Positions 56,107 to 64,000 of a stretch of 64,000 nucleotides of DNA are shown here, in pieces; within the stretch, counting starts at the first letter, position 1; each line of letters opens with the position of its first letter. The DNA comes from Stemphylium vesicarium (taxonomy: Eukaryota; Ascomycota; Dothideomycetes; Pleosporales; Pleosporaceae). The notes below the pieces were generated by a model. That model did no database searches, was not told the DNA's origin, and saw only the letters and a program-made list of their open reading frames with translations. The DNA is taken from the NCBI GenBank assembly GCA_004380135.1, contig QXCR01000122.1, positions 1-64,000 on the forward strand, in the 5' to 3' direction. The translations under genes and the position numbers were made by a program.

Positions 56107-58139
56107 TGCTGGTGCTGGTGAAGGTGAAGGAACATGGGAGACTTTCGCGCCAGGAAATTTTGGTGGGGAAGTTCTGGGCGTTAGCGCGCAATGCGGACCC
56201 CCGAACTGCGAGCTGCGAACCGCCCCGTCTTCAACACTGAACATGTCCCACCTCACCAGCCTTCGCAGTCTACAATTCCGCCTCACGCGTGGCCTTTAAT
56301 CTTGAAAACCCTATTTCGGAAACGACATCTTGCGTTTTGTGCTTGGTGGTGCTTCCTGCTTGCGCTCTCGACTTTTGCTCAACGTCTCCCAACTACTACC
56401 TGTTCACCCCACACTGCGTTGTACAACAAAAGCCTCGGTTCATGACGGTTAGATAGGCATAGCCATCTTGAGCAATGATTTATTACAGTACAGATCAGCA
56501 ACAGTATGCCTCCAGCCAGCCGGTGATCGTCAAGTGGACCAACGCTTCACATATCCCCTGAACCTCGTCCATGCGTATCCCAGAGGGATCCGTCGCAACT
56601 AGATATATTTACTCTGGCGCATTCTCGACACCGAAACCAGACCGAAAAGAAATAGTCTGGGATAACTTGCCGCATGTGCCGTCCATAAGTACCTTCTCAC
56701 CGACCTTGGAGATCCCTGGCACCTGCGACGCTTAAAATTTTGAGACATATTCTCGTCAAGAGGCCGAGAGTCTGCTCGGGAGACACATGATGCTGCACTG
56801 GCAGGTTTCAGGGCTTGCTCGAAGCTGTCTTAGCCGATGGAAGCCTTCTAGGCTTCGAGCCCACATCACTGCATGTGGCTATATGCAGCACTTTACTGAG
56901 AGGATTCATCAACAATCCCATCTTCTGGTCCAGCTAAAAAGTAGGCGATATATTGACGCTTCCATGCACAGGCCAATTATCGTCAAATTCAATTTTGCAT
57001 CCGATCACGCAATGCCGCTTATTGATGTTCGCATCAAATCGAAAGACTAGACCCGCACCATTCCGACTGAAAGAAGTGTGTCCGCTTCAATTTTGCCTCG
57101 GATTGAATGGTGTGGCAGCTAACAAACAAGACAACGTTATGTTGTAGTACTTGCATGTTCGAATGCTCCGACTGATCCCGCAGATTATACACAATGTACG
57201 TGGCAAGTTATACGTCTAGGCCTGCATTTCCAGAAGCAATGGGCATAGTAAAGCAGATGCCTGAGATGTCTCTGAGCATTCTCCTGGGTTCATTTTAGAG
57301 GCGGTAGAATATATGGACCCCTGACAGAAATGAACCCTATTTTGGACCGACATTTACAATCGCTGCACATATGAGTGTTTCCAGGACAACACAAATCCAG
57401 CTCTCTTGCTTCCAGAGAACGACAAGAGCTTTTGTGTATAGCTCAAGTACACTTGCAACTACCACATGAACAAATGCTGTATAGCATCCAAGTGAGTACG
57501 TAAAAACCTCGGCAGGGAGAACCAGATCTCCAGGGCGAATGTCGACAGCGAGGCGGTGAGACATATCTCATCCGAAGCAGGACGGGACCCCATCGTTTAA
57601 TAATGAAATGGGAGTGACTGTCCACACATAAGGTAATGACAACGGACAGTCCCGCCCTATGATTTGCCACTGTCTGACAGCCAGACGCTACCCCAACAAT
57701 AACGTGCTTCCGGCACCGTATTCCAAATACCATCCTTCTCAACAACTATATGGCCAAGCAGCCCTCCATCGCGGAGGAACACCCTCAAACCGACGAAAGC
57801 CGTACTAAACCCGGTAAGCCACGAGGAAAAGCTGGATGAAGTCATGTCAAAAGGGTCCGAGGCCGGGGGGTGCAAGGTTCGCAAAAGGGTTCGCGCGAGT
57901 CATTTAGCGCAGATGTCGTGCTCGCCCCATAGAAAACACCAAACGTCTCGATCGCCTCAACCTCATCACTAAATGGAAAAAAATTGGGCTCCAAGGCCGC
58001 GCGCCAAGGATCGCACTGCTTCTTGCTTGCCGTCATAAAACAATGTAGTTCTCTTCATCTAGACTGAGGCTTTTCTCCTCATCCTCATCACTTCGACGTT
58101 TTTTGTCTCTCTTTCTCTCTTGAGCAGCGTGTTGTCGTC
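56107..58139. other. Gene-poor gap, 2.0 kb
   Basis: This lies between two divergent genes. A minus-strand frame with its own ATG at 57842-58036 (64 aa, MTASKKQCDPWRAALEPNFF) and an overlapping one at 57657-57845 (SSSFSSWLTGFSTAFVGLRV) have natural composition. They may be pieces of a small spliced gene, but I could not join them in phase. Pyrimidine-rich leader sequence (58055-58130) precedes the next gene. Confidence 0.4.
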
Positions 58140-59573
58140 ATGTCTTCTGCTTCCTCCCTGTCTGGGCCTGATGGCTCGTCCATCAAGGGTTCTGGACCGT
58201 TTTTCCGCTCCGTACCGTTTCAGATCCTCGTAGCATGCGGTGTCTCGTTTACGGCTCCAGGAATGTGGGATGCGCTTGGAGGGCTTGGAGCCGGCGGTGC
58301 TGCCGAGCCCTACGCCGTTAGTGCAGCCAACGCTCTAGTATACGGACTCTTCGCTATCGTCTGTGTTGCTGCTGGAGCCATCAACAACCGCATTGGCCTG
58401 AAATACGGACTCGCCCTGGGCGCCATTGGATACCCTCTTTACGGCGCTGGTCTGTACACTAACAATGTATCCGCCAACACTTGGTTCATGCTGTTTGGAT
58501 CCGCACTCTGCGGTATCAGTGCTGGGTTCTTCTGGGCTGCTGAAGCGGCCATCATCATCGGATATCCATCACCGGGAGACCGCGCTTTCTATCTCGCTAT
58601 CTGGCAAACCGCAAAAGCACTTGGACCAATTGTAGGAGGATCCATCAACCTGGGTTTAAACGCGAACAAGAAGACTACCGGATCAGTATCCTCAACCACA
58701 TACATTGTCTTTATCGTCATCATGTGCCTTGGCCTCCCTATTTCGCTGTGCCTCAGCCCAGCACACAAGATATGGCGACGCGATGGCACGAGGATTGTCA
58801 CCGAGCGTGCCGCTACATGGGGTGCGGAGTTCAAGGCTGTCGGAAAGCTGTTCATTAGCCGCCGCATTTTACTTTTGCTGCCCGCCTTCTTCATCAGCTA
58901 CTTCTACAACGGCTTCATGAGCACGTGGTTGACGACCTACTTCACCGTTCGAGCCCGCGCCTTCTCCAGCTTCTTCACCAACTTCGCCGGTATCTTTTCC
59001 TCGTTCATCATCGCCTTTTTGCTCGACAACCAGAAGATTCATATCAAAGTCCGTGGCCGCATCGCCTTTTGCTGTATCGTTACCCTGCTGGTTGGAACGT
59101 GGATCTGGGCGACTATCTTGCAAAAGGAGTTCTATGATGCATCGGAAGCCCCGGTGTTTGACTGGTTCCGCGGTGGATTTGGAAAGAGCTATGCGCTTGT
59201 GTTCTTCTGGCAATTCGGTGGACAAGCTTTCCAGCAATTCCTATATTGGCTTGTTGGCCAGTACGCTACCGACCTTTCGAACTTGAGCCATCTTACTGGT
59301 ATCCTACGAGGTGTAGAGGCGCTGGGACAAACAGTTGCTTGGGCGTAAGTTTACTTTTCCACTCCAAGCGTTCGCGTAACAAGGACTAACGAATTTAACA
59401 GTATGCAATCTGAAGGTGGCGCGAACCACTTTGTCAGTATCGGTCTCAACTTTGGCATTACAGTACTCTGCGTCTTCCCCACTTGGGTAGTACTATCGGA
59501 GTTGGAAAAGAGCCACGAGGTTCAAGTCACGGAAGAGGTGGCAAAGGATCATACCCTGAAAGACACAGCTTGA
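58140..59573 (+). CDS. UNC93-like multi-pass membrane protein
   Basis: Two exons (58140-59344 and 59402-59573) with a GTAAGT donor and an ACTAAC branch give 458 aa. About ten to twelve hydrophobic helices span the protein. The order of segments matches fungal UNC93/DUF895 proteins of the major facilitator fold: VACGVSFTAPGMWDALGGLG near the N-terminus, a first TM pair, CGISAGFFWAAEAAIIIGYP, GDRAFYLAIWQTAKALGP and NGFMSTWLTTYFTVRARAFS. The C-terminus is short, acidic and cytosolic (ELEKSHEVQVTEEV). Substrate is unknown; a role in ion or siderophore-like transport has been proposed for relatives but is not shown by the sequence. Confidence 0.85.
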
Positions 59574-59988
59574 GGTCGAAGAAGGGAATTAGAAATTTTA
59601 ATTTATGGTATTACACGAATTCTCCACATGCTGCTTTTGCTTCTCTTACAACTTTTGTTCCCTGGTCGCAGCCACGCTTTCATTGGTGCTGCATGTAGTC
59701 CTATACTCAGAGTCTGACATCCTTGTGGACCATGATGTATGGCCGAGATGTGGCTAGTGGAGGCGAAGTGGCGAACGCATCCGTCGCGTCGGTAGAGATG
59801 GTCCGTTATCGTCGGACAACGGATGTCCGCCGAGCGATGACATGTTGCCCCTCGGAGCTACCCCACTCCAACCTTACTCCAACGCCTCCAACGCGGTACT
59901 GTATACCTGGACTTTACCATAACCCGACACTATTTCCTCATAAATTCCCTTCAATTCCCCTCAATTCGCACAAGCAAGCATCGCAAAC
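59574..59988. other. Intergenic, promoter of the omega-amidase
   Basis: About 415 bases. The last 60 bases before the ATG at 59989 are C/T-rich with no other feature. Confidence 0.45.
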
Positions 59989-60882
59989 ATGACGTCCCTC
60001 CTAAAAAAATCGCTAAAGCTTGCGCTCATTCAACTCGCTTCAGGCGCCGATAAGACAGCGAACTTGACGTCTGCGCGCCAAAAAGTGCTCGATGCCTCAA
60101 AGGCCGGCGCAAAACTTGTCGTGTTACCAGAGTGCTTCAATTCGCCTTACGGAACCAAGTACTTTGACAAGTACGCCGAGACGCTTCTACCATCACCACC
60201 ATCCGAATCGCAATCACAGACGTTCCACGCGCTTTCGAAACTAGCAAAGGAGGCGGGCGTATATCTTGTTGGCGGAAGCATACCAGAGCGAGACGACAAG
60301 GACACGAAGAAGCTGTACAATACAAGTTTGACATTTGCGCCGAGCGGGGAGTTGATGGCCACACATCGCAAGGTGCATCTGTTTGACATTGACATTCCGG
60401 GCAAGATCAAGTTCAAGGAGAGCGAGGTGCTGTCGCCAGGGAACAAGATAACGCTCGTCGATCTACCAGAGTACGGAAAGATTGCGATAGCGATTTGCTA
60501 CGACATACGGTTCCCGGAACTTGCGACGATCGCTGCGAGAAAGGGCGCGTTTCTACTGTTATACCCTGGTGCGTTCAACCTTACAACGGGTGCATTGCAT
60601 TGGGAGTTGCTGGCGAGGGCTAGGGCGACAGACAACCAGGTCTACGTGGGGCTGTGCAGTCCGGCAAGGGATATGCAGGCAGAGTACAACGCGTGGGGTC
60701 ATAGTATGGTCGTAGACCCGAATGCACAGGTCATGGAGCAGCTGGACGAGAAAGAGGGCGTCTTGATCAAGGAGTTGGAAGTGGGCAAGATTGAGGAGAT
60801 TAGAAAGGGAGTGCCGTTGTATGGGCAGAGGAGATTCGATGTATACCCTGACGTCAGTGAAGGTGGTAGATTCAAGGAGTAG
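59989..60882 (+). CDS. NIT3: Nit2/Nit3-type omega-amidase (nitrilase superfamily)
   Basis: A single-exon protein of 297 aa, the normal family length. The catalytic Glu-Lys-Cys triad is visible: Glu48 in KLVVLPECFNSPYG, Lys128 in ATHRKVHLFDIDIPG, and Cys170 in IAICYDIRFPELA. The segments FNLTTGALHWELLARARATD and VDPNAQVMEQ are family marks. Omega-amidase turns alpha-ketoglutaramate into alpha-ketoglutarate and ammonia; yeast Nit3 and mammalian Nit2 also act as metabolite-repair amidases. No signal peptide is evident. The Ser/Leu/Lys start could be a weak mitochondrial signal (inference). Confidence 0.92.
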   Translation: MTSLLKKSLKLALIQLASGADKTANLTSARQKVLDASKAGAKLVVLPECFNSPYGTKYFDKYAETLLPSPPSESQSQTFHALSKLAKEAGVYLVGGSIPERDDKDTKKLYNTSLTFAPSGELMATHRKVHLFDIDIPGKIKFKESEVLSPGNKITLVDLPEYGKIAIAICYDIRFPELATIAARKGAFLLLYPGAFNLTTGALHWELLARARATDNQVYVGLCSPARDMQAEYNAWGHSMVVDPNAQVMEQLDEKEGVLIKELEVGKIEEIRKGVPLYGQRRFDVYPDVSEGGRFKE

Positions 60883-61872
60883 CATAATGTCTTTGATAAA
60901 TCCGACATTCCTGGTCTGGAGAGACCAATTGATTCTGAGAAGTTGTTCGCGTTCAATATGATTGATGCGTCCTGGGGACCTTGTCGCAAATGGTATATGC
61001 TCTGGTTAGCTCCGGATGGCAGGGTATCTGGAGCCGGGTTCCATGAGGAGCTGGGAGCCTATAACATGCGATCATGTCGCATCGGAAAGTCGAGACTGCA
61101 TGCCAATTGGACGTGTTGATAAGGTCTTCAAGTACATACAGCACCATCGTGGGCATGCTGGAAGAATGTATGCGAAAAGAAGAAAGATAATTTGATAGAT
61201 CAATGTGCAATGCGACAAGTGCAAGGCGTGGTGTTGGCTGAAAAGCTGTCAAGACGGTGGGCGTGACTGCCTGTACGCTGCCCAAAGGCGCCCAAAAGTG
61301 CTCGTAGGCAGGGGCTGTCGCACTCAGACCAGCGCCTGTCGGGGCGGCTTGAGGGCAAATTGGCTGGCACACTTCAGCGGATGCGCGCCGCTCTAATAGG
61401 CGGTCTGCGCCGTAAGAGGTGCACAAGACGCTGCAGAAGATGTGTGCAATGCACAACAGGGTTGAATTAATCGCGCCTTTTACAAATCAGCAGAAGGGCA
61501 AGAGAGGGCGCATAGGCTTGATAGACGCATTCCCATAGCATTGTCGTGCGTGCTGCGTGGAATGCGCCGAACATTGAAGCCGCCTAGCATGCGCGCTCAA
61601 GGTTGTTGGCGTGGGCGAAAAGTAATCCAGCAAGCCTCTTGAATATTGGGGGACGGTTCTGCCGGTAACGCTGAAAATGGGCGTCGGGCTGCCCAGCTAC
61701 AGGCCAGCTTTTAGCGAGCAGCGCTGTCACTTAAGGGGCCTACCCCCCGCGACTGCCCGAAATTTCAAGCGCCCCATCCCCTCAAGCTCCGGGCCCTCTC
61801 CCTCCTCAACCACCCGCCCCGACAGCACTACCACCTCTCACACGAACAGCCATCAACGCGAAATTGTACACC
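60883..61872. other. Intergenic gap, 0.99 kb
   Basis: This separates the omega-amidase stop and the HMG-box ATG. The final 100 bases are C-rich and pyrimidine-rich (leader). A minus-strand frame of 167 codons here lacks domain content. Confidence 0.45.
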
Positions 61873-63438
61873 ATGGCGCCCAACACCAAGAAAAAAGAAG
61901 CCACTGGCGACCTTATGATCTCGACTGCAGAGTACAAAAAGACTCGCGATTCGGTACGTACGACCATCTGCGTTGTTTTTCTACAGCTTGCGACGCGCCT
62001 GCCTTCAGTTATCGTGTCGCGATGACACCAACAAGCTCGCACGGCCAGCGCGAATTACCGCGCCACCTTCACCCAATCTCATCCGCGCACTTGTATCGTC
62101 TTGATCGCCTCGTCTACGCGACTTGGAAATGCCCTCTCCCCCCAAAGCTGCTGCCCGCGCTTCTGCCCAAACCGCCCGCGCAATCGTAAGCTGTCGCAAT
62201 GGCGCTGGCGCGACAACCACCACGCAAGCGGCAGGGCGCGAAGAAGACGACTGATGCCAATGACGAAACAAGTGCTTACAGTCACAATCAGGTCATTGCC
62301 TCCCTCCACAACTTGCAGGCCGGCCTTATCCACGTCCAGCACGGCATCACCGACCTCTTGACCAACTACCGTAAGCACTGCGCGTCTGTCCTCGGTGGCG
62401 AGGAGGGCGAGATTCCGCCTTTCAACGATGTCGCTGCTGTCGCCGCTTCCGTCATGGAGGCCGGAAGGAATGCCGCCGACGAGGCAAAGCAAGTCGTCGC
62501 CCCGGTCGACAAGTCGGTCGAGGTGAACAAGAGCAAGAAGCGCAAGCGCGAGAAGAAGGAAAAGGACCCCAATGCTCCCAAGAAGCCGCTCACTGCCGCT
62601 TTCTTGTACCACCAGCATGCGCGTCCGATTGTCAAGGCTGATCTTGAGGCTGCGCTTCCCCCGGGTGGCCAGATTGAGAAGAACGCTGTCCAGATTGAGG
62701 TCAACAAGCGATGGAACGAGCTTCCCGAAGAGGAGAAGGAGGTAAGTTTTTTTGTCGCAATCTGAATTGCGACTCTTACTAATATTTCCACAGCAATGGA
62801 AGGCTTCCTACCGCAACTCCATGGAGGAGTATAAGACGGAGCTAGCAGAGTACGTCGCGAACAAGGGCATCAAGGCCACAGAGCTCGTTGAAGAAGACGA
62901 AGCCTCCGACGAAGCCGAACCCGAGAACGAGGTCGAAGCCGGTGCCGCCGACTCAGACGCGTCCTCCGAGGAGGAAGAAGAGGCGCCCGCCAAAGCTCCC
63001 TCTCCACCCGCAAAGACGCCTCGCAAGCGCCAGAAGACAACTCCAGCTATCAACGGCAACTCAATTCCCGTCCACATCGCCCCCGCTGCCACCGCCTCAA
63101 CCCCCGTCCCGCTCCCCGCTTCGCGCACTGGCCCAGCTCCAGCCCCGGCCTCCAACGCCGTCGCTGAGACACCTGCAAAGAAGGACACCAAGAAGAAGAA
63201 AGAAAAGGCCGCGCCTCAGCCCATCGCTCCTGCCCCCGCGTCTTCCCACGACGAACCCACACCTGAAGAAACTGCCACCAAAAAGAAATCGAAGTCTGGT
63301 CGCAGCACGCGCAATACCGAGGCCGATGGCGATAAAGAGAATGCGGCCGCGCTGGAGAAGGCGGAGAAGGCGGAAAAGGCGGGCAAAGAGAAGAAGCGTG
63401 ATCGCTCCAAGAGGAAGAGTGAGGTTGCTTCTTCTTAA
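61873..63438 (+). CDS. HMG-box DNA-binding protein
   Basis: Three exons (61873-61953, 62292-62741, 62794-63438) give 391 aa. Exon 1 encodes MAPNTKKKEATGDLMISTAE and joins in phase (TCG|GTC) to VIASLHNLQAGLIHVQHGIT. Intron 1 is 338 nt, long for this genome. The HMG box spans exons 2 and 3: DPNAPKKPLTAAFLYHQHA, IEVNKRWNELPEEEKEQWKA, EEYKTELAEY. The N-terminal helical part (residues 28-75) precedes a Lys/Arg stretch (KKRKREKKEKD) likely to be a nuclear signal. The C-terminal 180 residues are disordered, with acidic EEEEE and alternating Lys-rich and Pro/Ala-rich tracts. Such proteins bend DNA in chromatin. Inside intron 1 an ATG at 62199 is in frame with exon 2, allowing a variant N-terminus. 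Confidence 0.85.
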
Positions 63439-64000
63439 GCCTGTTCTTCTTTCTTTCTTCTTGCCTTCCTTTCTCTCTGTTCGCTGTAGTCGCTCAGTCA
63501 TTCTTACGTGTTTTTACAGTCGCGATTATGGATGAGGACTGAGCTCCTTTCGAAGCTTCGAGTCTGTTCGCTCCTGATGGGCGACCGACGACGGGTATGT
63601 GCTGATATGTGTGGGTGTATCAAAAAGCGAATAAGTTTTTTTGGCTGCGTGGACGTCGCAGCTCATGCGAAGAAGGCAGTGGAAGTGCGTATGCTTCTCA
63701 ATCATGAAAGCTCCCACTATTATGGCGCGTGTGGTTTGCACGGGAGTTTTTGTATTTTCTACTTGCGCGCCACATACAGATGGGGATTCTTGTTCAAATA
63801 GGGCGTGTATAGTATCCAGCTGTGCGATATCCCTTGCTCATGACGGGCAGAATGGACTGATACGATACGTTGGGATGGGAATCTCGGATCAATAAAAACT
63901 TGTTATATCCAGTGTCTTTTTACTAGCATGAAGTCGTATGCTCATGCCTCGTTCATGTACTCGTGTCTGTGTTCTGGATAGGCATGACAGTGACTGCTTA
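63439..64000. other. 3' region of the HMG-box gene and window edge
   Basis: Begins with a T/C-rich tail (ttctttctttcttcttgcc) fitting a 3' UTR. No other gene is supported. Confidence 0.5.

Noticed and set aside
60953..61456. Minus-strand 167-codon frame beside the omega-amidase gene
   Set aside because: No recognisable domain, composition like random GC-rich sequence, and it lies in the HMG-box promoter region.

Overview
The window looks like nuclear DNA of a filamentous ascomycete, most likely a Dothideomycete of the Pleosporales type. The signs are genes broken by short GT-AG introns (about 42-140 nt, up to 338 nt) with CTAAC/CTGAC-like branch sites, pyrimidine-rich leaders before ATG codons, fungal-type protein families, and a TpA-rich stretch that looks like repeat-induced point mutation (RIP). 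I see no bacterial operon, CRISPR array, intact transposon, rRNA or convincing tRNA. All exon joins given here were worked out by eye from reading frame and splice signals.

Region 0-16 kb: a decayed MYND zinc-finger gene; a SPRY-domain protein with a PPPY motif; a divergent pair made of an AtuA-like protein (DUF1446) and a family III CoA-transferase sharing a 0.56 kb promoter; a GNAT acetyltransferase; a metallo-beta-lactamase-like protein; and a large FG nucleoporin with a Ran-binding domain (Nup2/Nup50 type) whose first two exons lie upstream of the obvious long frame.

Region 16-30 kb: a 2.8 kb gap, a disordered coiled-coil protein, a mitochondrial D-lactate dehydrogenase, an unrecognised acidic protein, a probable spliced gene hidden on the minus strand, and a secreted Ser/Thr/Pro-rich wall protein with near-identical 108-nt repeats.

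Region 30-38 kb: a decayed zone with TpA-rich DNA, a degenerate gene with a SUMO-interacting-like motif, a frame-broken small gene, and an intact three-exon type III polyketide synthase with its Cys-His-Asn triad. No tailoring genes flank it.

Region 38-56 kb: an F-box/2EXR-like protein, a secreted GH79 beta-glucuronidase, a membrane J-domain protein, a sugar-porter MFS transporter, a gene-poor 5-7 kb stretch with a pyrimidine-rich section and a spliced small-ORF candidate, weak small genes, and a seven-exon tRNA-His guanylyltransferase. That enzyme carries an unusual disordered insert of roughly 500 residues before its C-terminal motif.

Region 55-64 kb: a TMA23-like G-patch protein, an UNC93-like membrane protein, a Nit2/Nit3-type omega-amidase, and an HMG-box protein.

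Most named genes are housekeeping and independent of each other. The parts that suggest accessory or new biology are the AtuA/CoA-transferase pair, the type III PKS beside RIP-marked DNA, the extended THG1, and the hidden spliced genes in the apparent deserts.
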